Below, piece after piece: positions 35,016 to 43,715 of a stretch of 64,000 nucleotides of DNA (positions are counted from its first letter, which is position 1; the number at the start of each line of letters is the position of its first letter). Below the pieces are notes generated by a model. That model saw nothing but the letters and a program-made list of their open reading frames with translations. It was not told where the DNA came from and did not search any database. A program made the translations under genes and the position numbers. Source of the stretch: MAG-120531 sp963934855 (lineage in GTDB: Bacteria; Bacteroidota; Bacteroidia; Flavobacteriales; Flavobacteriaceae); contig CAWWAC010000004.1 in assembly GCA_963934855.1 (NCBI GenBank), positions 25,108-89,107 on the forward strand, written 5' to 3'.

Positions 35016-35996
35016 TTATTTTATATACATGACTCTGTGTACGGCGTCAATAACATCTTGTGCGGTTGGTAACCATTCTTCAAGTAATACTGGTGAATAG
35101 GGAGCTGGTGTGTCTGCTGTATTTATTTTTTGAACAGGCGCGTCTAAATAGTCAAAGGCGTTGTTTTGAACCTGAAAGGCAATTTCAGAAGCGATACTTC
35201 CAAATGGCCAAGATTCTTCAAGAATAACCAAACGGTTGGTTTTTTTTACTGAGCTAATAATAGTGTCCATATCTAAAGGACGTATGGTTCTTAGATCTAT
35301 CACTTCTAGTTCAATGCCTTGAGCAGATAAAGTATCGGCTGCTTTAGAAGCCTCCTTTAAAATTTTACCAAAAGAAACCACAGTGACATCTGAACCGTTT
35401 CTAATTACATTAGCAACACCTAATGGAATAGTGTATTCTCCTTCTGGAACCTCCCCTTTGTCTCCATACATTTGCTCAGACTCCATAAAAATCACTGGAT
35501 CTGGATCCTGGATAGCTGCTTTTAAAAGTCCTTTTGCGTCTTTTGGATTGGATGGAATAACTACTTTAAGACCAGGTGTGTTGGCAAACCAGTTTTCAAA
35601 AGCCTGTGAGTGTGTAGCGCCCAGCTGGCCTGCAGAACCCGTAGGGCCTCTAAATACAATGGGACAGTTAAACTGTCCCCCTGACATCTGTCTAATTTTA
35701 GCGGCATTATTAATAATCTGATCTATCCCAACTAAGGCAAAGTTAAAGGTCATAAATTCAATGATTGGCTTGTTGCCGTTCATAGCAGAACCCACGCCAA
35801 TTCCTGCAAAACCAAGTTCAGAAATAGGAGTGTCAATCACACGTTCAGGACCAAATTCATCTAACATTCCTTTAGACGCTTTGTAAGCCCCGTTATATTC
35901 AGCCACTTCTTCTCCCATTAAATAGATAGAAGGATCTTTTCTCATTTCTTCAGACATAGCTTCTGCTATGGCTTCTCTAAATTGTAATGTTTTCAT
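35016..35996 (-). CDS. pdhB: Pyruvate dehydrogenase E1 component, beta subunit
   Basis: The transketolase-like beta chain of the alpha2beta2 E1, which with the alpha chain decarboxylates pyruvate for the E2 lipoyl domain. The 326-residue protein includes LMGEEVAEYNGAYKASKGML, ISELGFAGIGVGSAM and PGLKVVIPSNPKDAKGLL, all typical of PdhB. The alpha and E2/E3 genes are not in the window, so the subunits are encoded apart. Divergent from etfB across 154 bp that contain a 28-bp palindrome. Confidence 0.95.
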   Translation of the reverse strand: MKTLQFREAIAEAMSEEMRKDPSIYLMGEEVAEYNGAYKASKGMLDEFGPERVIDTPISELGFAGIGVGSAMNGNKPIIEFMTFNFALVGIDQIINNAAKIRQMSGGQFNCPIVFRGPTGSAGQLGATHSQAFENWFANTPGLKVVIPSNPKDAKGLLKAAIQDPDPVIFMESEQMYGDKGEVPEGEYTIPLGVANVIRNGSDVTVVSFGKILKEASKAADTLSAQGIELEVIDLRTIRPLDMDTIISSVKKTNRLVILEESWPFGSIASEIAFQVQNNAFDYLDAPVQKINTADTPAPYSPVLLEEWLPTAQDVIDAVHRVMYIK

Positions 35997-36073
35997 AGGT
36001 AATTCTTATTACGCAGGCAAAAATAAACAATATATCTGTCATTACGGAAGCTAAAAAGGCTAAAAAAACAATA

Positions 36074-36101
36074 ATATTTACTATGCATGCATAGTAAATA
36101 T
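36074..36101. promoter_or_regulatory. Perfect 28-bp palindrome, candidate operator
   Basis: A perfect inverted repeat centred on TGCATGCA with arms reading TATTTACTA. It lies 50 bp upstream of etfB in the divergent pdhB-etfB region. A -7 candidate for etfB, TACCTTAG (36115-36122), would place its -33 region inside the right arm, so a bound protein would block transcription. The length and symmetry suit a TetR- or MarR-type dimer; which regulator is unknown. Confidence 0.7.
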
Positions 36102-36150
36102 AGAAATTTTTCTTACCTTAGTTGCTCAGAACTTTAAGCACTTATTTAAA

Positions 36151-36897
36151 ATGAAAATACTTGTATGCATTAGTAATGTGCCAGACACTACTTCTAAAAT
36201 TAACTTTACAGAAAACAATACAAAATTTGATCCAACGGGGGTTCAGTTTGTGATTAATCCCAATGATGAATTTGGACTCACAAGAGCCATGTGGTTTAAA
36301 GAAAAACAAGGGGCTTCTGTTTCAGTAGTAACTGTAGGAGATGCATCAGTAGAGCCTACTTTAAGAAAAGCATTAGCTATTGGAGCAGATGAAGGTTATA
36401 GAATAGACGCACTTCCTACAGATGGTTTTTTTGTAGCTCAGGAATTGGCTGCTCTGGTAAAGGAAGTAGGATTTGACCTCATTATAGCAGGAAGAGAGTC
36501 TATAGACTACAATGGAGGGATGGTGCCCGGTATGTTGGCCCATTTATTAGACTTTAACTATGTGACCAACTGTATAGATTTAAAAATAGAAGGCCCAGAG
36601 ATCACCGCCATTAGAGAAATAGACGGAGGAAAGGAAACCTTAAGCACCCAATTACCTTTGGTGATTGGTGGTCAAAAAGGATTGGTAGAGGAGAGTGACT
36701 TGAGAATTCCAAATATGAGAGGAATCATGACGGCCAGACAAAAACAGCTTCATATAAAAGCGGCTACTACTTCTGAAAATCTTACAAATGACCAACAGTT
36801 TTCTAAACCAGAAGCTAAAGGAACGGTTACTATGGTGGACGCTTCAGATTTAGATACTTTAATTTCATTGCTACACAACGAGGCCAAGGTGCTTTAA
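36151..36897 (+). CDS. etfB: Electron transfer flavoprotein, beta subunit
   Basis: Beta subunit of the ETF heterodimer, which takes electrons from acyl-CoA dehydrogenases and binds AMP. The 248-residue protein starts MKILVCISNVPDTTSKI and has IIAGRESIDYNGGMVPGMLAH, both typical of FixA/EtfB. It is followed by etfA after 22 bp. The palindrome upstream suggests substrate-linked control, perhaps with fatty-acid or branched-chain degradation (inference). Confidence 0.96.
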   Translation: MKILVCISNVPDTTSKINFTENNTKFDPTGVQFVINPNDEFGLTRAMWFKEKQGASVSVVTVGDASVEPTLRKALAIGADEGYRIDALPTDGFFVAQELAALVKEVGFDLIIAGRESIDYNGGMVPGMLAHLLDFNYVTNCIDLKIEGPEITAIREIDGGKETLSTQLPLVIGGQKGLVEESDLRIPNMRGIMTARQKQLHIKAATTSENLTNDQQFSKPEAKGTVTMVDASDLDTLISLLHNEAKVL

Positions 36898-36919
36898 ATC
36901 TTTAACACTAAAAAAAATT

Positions 36920-37888
36920 ATGCCAGTACTTATATATACAGAAACCGAGAAAGGAAACTTTAAAAAAAATGCCTTTGAAGTAGCCTCTTATGGGGTGGCT
37001 TTGGCTAAACAACTTGGTACTTCTAGTGTGGCTATTGCATTTAACCCAACAAATGCCGCCCTACTTAATGATTATGGGTTAGACCAAATTATGGTTGTTA
37101 ATCAAGACAATCTTCAAGGTTTTAACGCCAAAGCATACGCAGCCACTATTAGTGAGGCTGCACTAAAAATAGGGGCCGCTTTGGTGGTAGTGAGTAGCAG
37201 TGCAGATAGCAAATACGCAAGCCCTATATTGGCTGCCAGTTTAAAAGCTAGCTATGCGCCCAATGTAGTATCACTTCCAGAGAGCATGGATCCATTTACT
37301 GTTAAGAGAACCGCTTTTAGCAACAAAGGCTTTGCTCATACAGTACTTTTGTCTGGTGTAAAAATGATTGGAGTGGCAAACAATACCTTTGGCGCACACC
37401 CAACAGAGGGGAATGCCGTTATTGAAAACTTTAGCCCTAGCTTAGATACAAGTATCTTTAGCACTAAAGCCACCTCTGTAGACAAGGTAGCAGGAAAAGC
37501 CACCATTGCAGACGCAGACGTAGTAGTTTCTGCAGGGAGGGGATTGAAAGGCCCTGAAAATTGGGGAATGATTGAAGAGTTAGCAAGCGTGTTAGGCGCT
37601 GCCACTGCCTGTTCTAAACCAGTATCTGATCTAGGCTGGAGACCACACGGAGAACACGTGGGACAGACAGGAAAACCAGTAGCTACTAACTTGTATATTG
37701 CCATTGGAATTTCTGGGGCCATTCAACATTTAGCAGGCGTGAGTGCCTCCAAGGTAAAAGTAGTAATTAATACAGACCCTGAAGCACCTTTCTTTAAAGC
37801 TGCAGATTACGGAGTGGTCGGAGACGCCTTTGTAGTGGTTCCACAACTCATAGAAAAATTAAAAGTTTTTAAAGCGGCTAACGCTTAA
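36920..37888 (+). CDS. etfA: Electron transfer flavoprotein, alpha subunit
   Basis: FAD-carrying alpha subunit, 322 residues. The C-terminal FAD domain is clear: VVSAGRGLKGPENW, then SDLGWRPHGEHVGQTGKPVATNLYIAIG with the conserved Arg, Gln-Thr-Gly and the IAIGISGAIQHLAG loop. It should pair with the EtfB encoded just upstream. An intrinsic terminator follows. Confidence 0.96.
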   Translation: MPVLIYTETEKGNFKKNAFEVASYGVALAKQLGTSSVAIAFNPTNAALLNDYGLDQIMVVNQDNLQGFNAKAYAATISEAALKIGAALVVVSSSADSKYASPILAASLKASYAPNVVSLPESMDPFTVKRTAFSNKGFAHTVLLSGVKMIGVANNTFGAHPTEGNAVIENFSPSLDTSIFSTKATSVDKVAGKATIADADVVVSAGRGLKGPENWGMIEELASVLGAATACSKPVSDLGWRPHGEHVGQTGKPVATNLYIAIGISGAIQHLAGVSASKVKVVINTDPEAPFFKAADYGVVGDAFVVVPQLIEKLKVFKAANA

Positions 37889-37928
37889 ATTTTCATAAAT
37901 TGCTGCCCTTAAACCGGGCCAGTCATAC

Positions 37929-37962
37929 AAAGGCTAATTATTTTATTAATTGGCCTTTTTTT
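37929..37962 (+). terminator. Intrinsic terminator of etfBA
   Basis: AAGGC-t-AATTA, A/T loop, TAATT-g-GCCTT followed by TTTTTTAT on the plus strand, 41 bp after the etfA stop. Confidence 0.75.
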
Positions 37963-37976
37963 ATGACCTTTAGACT

Positions 37977-38582
37977 ATGACACTCATACCGTTAAAAATA
38001 AAAGGAATCTCTTACAGCCAGACCCAAAACGGGGCTTACGCACTGATTCTCAATGAAATTGATGGCGAGCGAAAACTACCCATAGTCATTGGAGCTTTTG
38101 AGGCCCAATCTATAGCCATAGCTTTAGAAAAAGAGATTAGTCCCCCAAGACCCCTGACCCATGATTTGTTTAAAAATTTTGCTAGCCATTATGAGATAGG
38201 AATAAAAAAAGTGATCATTCACCGTTTGGTAGATGGTGTTTTTTATGCCAATATTGTATGCGAATCTAAGGGGGAAGAAACCATATTTGATGCCAGAACT
38301 AGTGACGCAATTGCCTTAGCGTTACGCTTTAATGCACCCATTTTTACCTATGAAAGTATTCTAAGCAGAGCTGGAATTCATCTTTCAATCAAAGAAATAC
38401 CTTCTCAAGAAATAGGCCACACCCCTATGACAAAAAAAAACACAGAGCCAAGCAGCTCCGTTAATAAATCACTACATTCATTAGACCTTAAAGGACTAGA
38501 AACTGAATTAGAAAAAGCGGTCATAGAAGAAGACTACGAGAAAGCCGCTGGAATTAGAGACGAAATATCTAAAAGAAATTAA
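37977..38582 (+). CDS. Bifunctional nuclease family protein (DUF151) with C-terminal UVR motif
   Basis: A 201-residue protein. Residues 1 to about 130 are the DUF151/bifunctional-nuclease domain (LPIVIGAFEAQSIAIALE, TFDARTSDAIALALRFNAPIF-like core). The last 34 residues form a UvrB/UvrC-interaction helix pair (LETELEKAVIEEDYEKAAGIRDEI). Members with this architecture are common in Bacteroidetes; plant homologues have RNase/DNase activity, and the bacterial role is not known. Stop and the nupC start are one base apart, which suggests coupling. Confidence 0.87.
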   Translation: MTLIPLKIKGISYSQTQNGAYALILNEIDGERKLPIVIGAFEAQSIAIALEKEISPPRPLTHDLFKNFASHYEIGIKKVIIHRLVDGVFYANIVCESKGEETIFDARTSDAIALALRFNAPIFTYESILSRAGIHLSIKEIPSQEIGHTPMTKKNTEPSSSVNKSLHSLDLKGLETELEKAVIEEDYEKAAGIRDEISKRN

Positions 38583-38583
38583 G

Positions 38584-40014
38584 ATGTCCATAGTTAGTTT
38601 TAAATCCTTCCTCGTTTTAGCATTTATATGTCTTTTTCCAGTCACCAGCCTTTTGGCCGCAGAGTTAGTACCCAATGAACTAGTGACGGTTCAAATCATT
38701 CCAAATAGTTCTTTTTCTATCACAAGCTTATGGAAAGGGATATTAGGAATGATTTTTCTTGTTGGAATATCATATGCCTTTTCCTCCAACAGAAAAGCCA
38801 TTAGTTGGAAAATGGTAGGAATTGGACTTAGCATACAAATAGTATTAGCTATTGGAATTTTAAAGATTTCCCTTATTCAAAAAGGATTTAGTTTAGTGGG
38901 CCAAATGTTTGTAAACATCCTAGATTACACCTTGGTAGGTAGTAAATTTTTATTGGGTAATCTCTTAGATATGAGTAACCCATCTATAGGATATATTTTT
39001 GCATTTCAAATATTGCCTACTATTATTTTCTTTTCTGCCTTAACTTCTGTCCTGTTTTACTTAGGAGTCATTCAAAAAGTAGTAAAAGCTTTGGCTTGGT
39101 TACTCACTAAATCTTTGGGTATTTCTGGTGCAGAAAGTCTCTCTGTAGCAGGAAATATTTTCTTAGGGCAAACAGAGGCGCCGCTGTTAATTAAAGCCTA
39201 CTTAGAAAAAATGAATAAATCTGAAATTCTCCTAGTCATGATTGGAGGAATGGCCACAGTAGCTGGTGGCGTGTTGGCTGCATATATAGGCTTTCTTGGG
39301 GGTGACGACCCTCAGCTCAGGTTAGAATTTGCTAGGCATTTATTAGCTGCCTCCGTAATGGCAGCTCCCGGAGCTATCATTATCTCAAAGATATTATACC
39401 CACAAACAGAAAAAATAAATACAGAAGTGAATGTCTCCTCAGAAAAAATAGGAAGCAACTTCTTAGACGCCATTTCCATCGGCACCTCTGAGGGCTTAAA
39501 ATTAGCTGTAAATGTAGGTGCCATGTTATTGGTTTTTGTAGCCTTCATAGCGCTTTTTAATGGTGTATTTGAATGGATTGGAGATGTGACCCAAATAAAC
39601 GGATGGATAGCCGCCAATAGCAGCTTCTCTAAATTATCTTTAGAAGCTATTTTAGGAACCGTATTTGGCCCCCTCATGTGGCTCATAGGAGTGGCTGTAG
39701 AAGATATGTACCTAATGGGACAATTACTAGGCATTAAATTAGCTTCTAGTGAATTTGTAGGCTATGCCCAATTAGCTAATCTAAAAGATGTGTCTAGCGC
39801 CTCTCACTTTACTTATAACAAAACAGTTATTATGGCTACCTATATGCTTTGTGGCTTTGCTAACTTTGCCTCTATTGGGATTCAAATTGGGGGTATTGGC
39901 TCACTGGCACCTGGACAAAGAAAAACACTCTCAGCCTTTGGTTTAAAAGCAGTACTTGGAGGTACTTTGGCCTCCTTACTATCTGCTACCATAGCAGGAA
40001 TGATTTTGGGATAA
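38584..40014 (+). CDS. NupC/CNT-type concentrative nucleoside transporter
   Basis: A 476-residue inner-membrane protein that imports nucleosides with Na+ or H+. It has a hydrophobic N-terminal segment that looks like a signal peptide (1-26), a short extracytoplasmic stretch, then the CNT core. Core motifs are GQTEAPLLIKAYL (with the substrate-binding Gln-Thr-Glu), GGMATVAGGVLAAYIGF and CGFANFASIGIQIGG. It provides substrates for the two deoxynucleoside kinases in the window and sits before thyA-folA. Confidence 0.93.
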   Translation: MSIVSFKSFLVLAFICLFPVTSLLAAELVPNELVTVQIIPNSSFSITSLWKGILGMIFLVGISYAFSSNRKAISWKMVGIGLSIQIVLAIGILKISLIQKGFSLVGQMFVNILDYTLVGSKFLLGNLLDMSNPSIGYIFAFQILPTIIFFSALTSVLFYLGVIQKVVKALAWLLTKSLGISGAESLSVAGNIFLGQTEAPLLIKAYLEKMNKSEILLVMIGGMATVAGGVLAAYIGFLGGDDPQLRLEFARHLLAASVMAAPGAIIISKILYPQTEKINTEVNVSSEKIGSNFLDAISIGTSEGLKLAVNVGAMLLVFVAFIALFNGVFEWIGDVTQINGWIAANSSFSKLSLEAILGTVFGPLMWLIGVAVEDMYLMGQLLGIKLASSEFVGYAQLANLKDVSSASHFTYNKTVIMATYMLCGFANFASIGIQIGGIGSLAPGQRKTLSAFGLKAVLGGTLASLLSATIAGMILG

Positions 40015-40111
40015 AAGAGCGCATTCGTTAATAAGTTTTGAATAATCTAAGGGTTGGTTTTTTAATAATTTAAAACCCAAAAGCTATCTTTATTTTAGAA
40101 AATTAAATAGC

Positions 40112-40936
40112 ATGCAGCAATACCATGACTTACTAAAACACGTAATAAAAGAAGGCGTACAAAAAGGAGACAGAACTGGCACCGGAACCCTAAGTGTTTT
40201 TGGATATCAAATGCGTTTTGACCTTAGCCAGGGCTTTCCTATGGTCACCACTAAAAAGCTTCACCTTAAGTCTATTATTTATGAGTTGCTCTGGTTTCTA
40301 AAGGGCGACACTAATATTAGTTACCTTCAAGAGAATGGGGTGAAAATTTGGAATGAATGGGCAGACCCCAAAGGAGATTTAGGGCCTGTATATGGAAAAC
40401 AGTGGCGCAATTGGAACGGAGAAGAAATAGACCAGATTAAAGAAGTGATATCCAGTATTAAACAAAACCCAAACAGCAGAAGAATGATTGTGTCTGCATG
40501 GAACCCAAGCGTATTACCAGACCAAAATAAAACATTTGAAGACAATGTGGCCAATGGCAAAGCAGCATTACCGCCTTGCCATGCGTTTTTTCAATTTTAT
40601 GTAGCCAATGGTAGATTGTCTTGTCAATTATACCAAAGATCTGCAGATATCTTTTTAGGAGTGCCTTTTAACATTGCCTCCTATGCCCTACTTACCATGA
40701 TGATAGCGCAGGTATGTGGCCTAGAAGCTGGAGACTTTATTCACAGCTTTGGAGACGCCCACATTTACAACAACCATATGGAGCAGATAGAACTTCAGCT
40801 AAGTAGAGACATAAAAGAGCTACCCACGATGAAAATAAATCCAGCCATTACAGACATTTTTGACTTTAATTTTGAAGATTTTACCTTAGAAAATTATCAA
40901 CCACACCCTCATATAAAGGGAATAGTAGCCATATAG
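40112..40936 (+). CDS. thyA: Thymidylate synthase
   Basis: Makes dTMP from dUMP with methylene-THF. The 274-residue protein has RTGTGTLSVFG near the N-terminus, the nucleophile C156 in ALPPCHAFFQFYV and RSADIFLGVPFNIASYA. It is about 10 residues longer than E. coli ThyA because of an insert before the active site (DQNKTFEDNVANG). It is followed 2 bp later by folA, which regenerates the folate oxidised in the reaction. Confidence 0.97.
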   Translation: MQQYHDLLKHVIKEGVQKGDRTGTGTLSVFGYQMRFDLSQGFPMVTTKKLHLKSIIYELLWFLKGDTNISYLQENGVKIWNEWADPKGDLGPVYGKQWRNWNGEEIDQIKEVISSIKQNPNSRRMIVSAWNPSVLPDQNKTFEDNVANGKAALPPCHAFFQFYVANGRLSCQLYQRSADIFLGVPFNIASYALLTMMIAQVCGLEAGDFIHSFGDAHIYNNHMEQIELQLSRDIKELPTMKINPAITDIFDFNFEDFTLENYQPHPHIKGIVAI

Positions 40937-40938
40937 AT

Positions 40939-41433
40939 ATGTCAGAAATTTGCATGATTGCCGCAGCGGCAGAAAACAATGCCTTAGGAAAAGAGAATGG
41001 CCTACTTTGGCGGCTACCATTAGATTTTAAACGTTTTAAAGAACTTACCACTGGGTTTCCAATGATTATGGGACGCAAAACATTTGAAAGCTTATTAAAA
41101 CCACTTCCCAACAGAAAGCATTTAGTGATTACTCGGAACACAGCATATACCATTGACCACGAAGACTGCACCGTTTACCATTCTTTAGCCACAGCATTAG
41201 AGGCCTGTAAAAAAGAACCACTCATCTATATTATTGGAGGTGGCGAAATATATGATTTGGCCTATGATAGCGCTACAAAAATTGAACTCACTAGGGTTCA
41301 CACTAGCCTACCGGCCGATGCTTTTTTTCCTGTAATTTCTCCCAAAGACTTTAAGCTACACGAAAGTATTTCCATGCCTGCAGATGAAAAACACCTTTAT
41401 GCTTATACTTTTGAAACCTATCACAGGATTTAA
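40939..41433 (+). CDS. folA: Dihydrofolate reductase
   Basis: Reduces dihydrofolate made by ThyA. Standard 164-residue DHFR with ALGKENGLLWRLPLDFKRFK (Met20-loop region and the catalytic acid D in place), PMIMGRKTFES and YIIGGGEIYDLA. Forms a two-gene unit with thyA and is convergent with murI. Confidence 0.95.
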   Translation: MSEICMIAAAAENNALGKENGLLWRLPLDFKRFKELTTGFPMIMGRKTFESLLKPLPNRKHLVITRNTAYTIDHEDCTVYHSLATALEACKKEPLIYIIGGGEIYDLAYDSATKIELTRVHTSLPADAFFPVISPKDFKLHESISMPADEKHLYAYTFETYHRI

Positions 41434-41446
41434 ATATATGTGTGAT

Positions 41447-42241
41447 TTAAAATTGTGTTGTAAAAGCCACTCTTATAGAAGAATCTTTGGGCAAAAAATG
41501 ACTTAAAACAGCCACCTCCTTATTGGTGTAAAATTCATGGGAAGTCTGATGACCAACTGCTGCCTGTAGCTCATTTTTAAGTAATAATTTTTGAGTTTGC
41601 AAGGCTACTGGTAAAGCTGAATCTAAAATGCTTACGTAACTAGGAAGAATTTTCAAAAGAGCAGGCACTAGGTAAGGATAATGTGTGCAGCCTAATACTA
41701 AAGTGTCAATTCCATTTGCTAACATGGGAGCAATCTGCTGTTTTAGTAGTGCAAAAACCTGCGGACCGTCTTCAAGTCCAGCCTCTATTAAGGGCACTAA
41801 GCCAGTACCCTCCTGCTCATAAATAGTGACCTTTGCAGCATTTGCAAGTACTGTTTCATGAAAAAGCACACTACCTAAAGTTCCCTTTGTGGCCAAAAGT
41901 CCCACTTTTCCTGTTTTAGTTTGGAGTGACGCTGGCTTAATAGCAGGTTCAATTCCTACAAAGGGCAATTCAAAGGAACTTCTAAGCACCTTTATTGCGT
42001 TTGTAGTAGCTGTATTACAAGCCACTACAATAAGCTTGCAGCCCTTAGAAATAAGAAATTCCGTGTTCTTAATGGATAGTGCTAAAATCTCTTCAGAAGA
42101 GCGCTCCCCATAGGGCGCGTTTGCACTGTCTGCAACATAAATAGTAGATTCGTAGGGCAACAGCTCATGAACAGCCTTCCAAACAGAAGTACCCCCCACG
42201 CCTGAGTCAAAAAAACCAATAGGATTTTGATTGTGTGCCAT
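41447..42241 (-). CDS. murI: Glutamate racemase
   Basis: Supplies D-glutamate for peptidoglycan. The 264-residue protein has both catalytic cysteines, in VVACNTATTNA and LGCTHYPYL, and begins GFFDSGVGGTSVWKA. It lies after the bamA-ompH-ompH cluster, but a strong terminator separates it from ompH. It therefore needs its own promoter; TATATTTT right after the terminator is a weak candidate. Confidence 0.95.
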   Translation of the reverse strand: MAHNQNPIGFFDSGVGGTSVWKAVHELLPYESTIYVADSANAPYGERSSEEILALSIKNTEFLISKGCKLIVVACNTATTNAIKVLRSSFELPFVGIEPAIKPASLQTKTGKVGLLATKGTLGSVLFHETVLANAAKVTIYEQEGTGLVPLIEAGLEDGPQVFALLKQQIAPMLANGIDTLVLGCTHYPYLVPALLKILPSYVSILDSALPVALQTQKLLLKNELQAAVGHQTSHEFYTNKEVAVLSHFLPKDSSIRVAFTTQF

Positions 42242-42263
42242 AGATATTATCTGCTACTAAAAT

Positions 42264-42292
42264 ATAAAAAAACCGCCTCTAAAGAGGCGGTT
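42264..42292 (-). terminator. Intrinsic terminator of the bamA-ompH operon
   Basis: Perfect 9-bp repeat AACCGCCTC (42271-42279) / GAGGCGGTT (42284-42292) with a tetraloop. On the minus strand a run of T follows. Confidence 0.92.
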
Positions 42293-42322
42293 AAATATAA
42301 GAATAGAATTAACTAGTTCCAT

Positions 42323-42832
42323 TTAGAAACCCAAAGACTTTTTAACGTCTGCCATAAGGTCTTTCCCTTTAGAAACTAACACTCCGTAGCCTTGTGTTGC
42401 GTCTAAGACGTAATCAAAACCCTGAGCAGCAGCCACTTTTTCAATTGCTACTTTTGCCTTGTCAGAAATTGGAGCAAATAAGTCTGCTTGTTTTTTCTGT
42501 AATTCTTGTTGCGCTGCTTGTTGCGCTTCATTAATTGACTTCTCAAAACCTTGAAGCTCTAAGGCTCTTTTCTCGTTCTCTTCTTGTGACTTAGATGCAG
42601 ACTCGTTAGAATACAAAGTGTATTTATTTCTAAGTTCAGTCATAGAATCTTCAATATCTGCTCTGTAGGTCTCTTGTAATTTTTTAAGCTCTTTATCTGC
42701 GGCCTTCATCTCAGGCATGTCAGCCAATAACAGCTGCACATTAATGTGAGCTATTTTGCTTTGAGCCTGGGCAAAGCTTGTAGCTGCTACAAATACAAAT
42801 AATGCAATGGCTATTTTCTTTAAATTTTTCAT
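42323..42832 (-). CDS. OmpH/Skp family periplasmic chaperone
   Basis: A 169-residue protein with signal peptide (1-23, ending AQAQ) and a long charged coiled coil (about 45-125), the tentacle of Skp. Skp holds unfolded outer-membrane proteins on the way to the BAM complex. Second of two tandem ompH-like genes directly after bamA, so a role in outer-membrane assembly is well supported by context. Confidence 0.92.
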   Translation of the reverse strand: MKNLKKIAIALFVFVAATSFAQAQSKIAHINVQLLLADMPEMKAADKELKKLQETYRADIEDSMTELRNKYTLYSNESASKSQEENEKRALELQGFEKSINEAQQAAQQELQKKQADLFAPISDKAKVAIEKVAAAQGFDYVLDATQGYGVLVSKGKDLMADVKKSLGF

Positions 42833-42894
42833 CGTGTAAAATAAATTGAGTGTTAATTTTTGTTTTTATTAAATCTAGTGTTCAAATATAAAAT

Positions 42895-43701
42895 TTATTC
42901 TGGTATACTGTCTTTTTGTTTGGCAGGAAGTTTATCTCTTTTTTTATTTTCCTTTGCGTCTTTTAACTTTTGCTTACGCAATTCGTAGTCTTCAAGACGA
43001 GCTTCACGGGCCTTCTGCTGCAAGATTTTCTTGTCTTCTTGTGCTTTAATTTTAAGTGCTTGTTTATTAGATTGTTCTTCTTCTTTAGATATTAAAGCCT
43101 CATTAACAACCACTTCCTCTTCTGAGCTAGAATTAATTTCCTCATCTGTAAGTCCCATATTAGCACTCATTTCTTGCCTGCTTAATGCCCTAATAATTAA
43201 GTCACTTAAGTCATATCTTTTATTGGCAAAAAGAATGGTGGTACTCCTGTCAGATTTGTCTAAAATAAGGTCGTATCCCTTTTCATTACCAAGGCGTTGA
43301 ACCTCGCTAAAAACCAAATCTTGAATAGGCTTTAAAATAGATTGTCTAAAGGTCTGTAAATCTCCTTGTACTCCAAATCTCTGTTGCTGATAAGTGACCA
43401 ATGCCAACTTTGCTGCCTGGATTTCCAATTGTTTTTCTTCTATGAGTGAAGGGGTCAATAAGACTTTCTCAGTAGCCAAAGAAGTCTCCTGGCTATCAAT
43501 AGCTAATTTTCTTGCAGCAATCTCCATTTGCCAGCCACGTACCCTATCTTCTAAATTGTTTTCTGCTTGTATGTAGGATGGTAATTTTGATAAAATATAA
43601 TCCATATCTATATAACCTACCCTCGCCTGTCTCTGAGCATTCACAGGAATGTGAAGCAGAAATATCATTAATAGCAGATATGGAAATAACTTATGAATCA
43701 C
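42895..43701 (-). CDS. OmpH/Skp family protein, long form
   Basis: A 268-residue relative of the neighbouring Skp, with signal peptide (1-22) and RVGYIDMDYILSKLP at the mature N-terminus. The OmpH coiled coil is followed by a Glu/Lys-rich, low-complexity tail (about 200-268). It starts 14 bp after bamA. Duplicated ompH genes with one extended copy are usual in Flavobacteriia. Confidence 0.9.
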   Translation of the reverse strand: MIHKLFPYLLLMIFLLHIPVNAQRQARVGYIDMDYILSKLPSYIQAENNLEDRVRGWQMEIAARKLAIDSQETSLATEKVLLTPSLIEEKQLEIQAAKLALVTYQQQRFGVQGDLQTFRQSILKPIQDLVFSEVQRLGNEKGYDLILDKSDRSTTILFANKRYDLSDLIIRALSRQEMSANMGLTDEEINSSSEEEVVVNEALISKEEEQSNKQALKIKAQEDKKILQQKAREARLEDYELRKQKLKDAKENKKRDKLPAKQKDSIPE

Positions 43702-43715
43702 AATATATCAAATAA

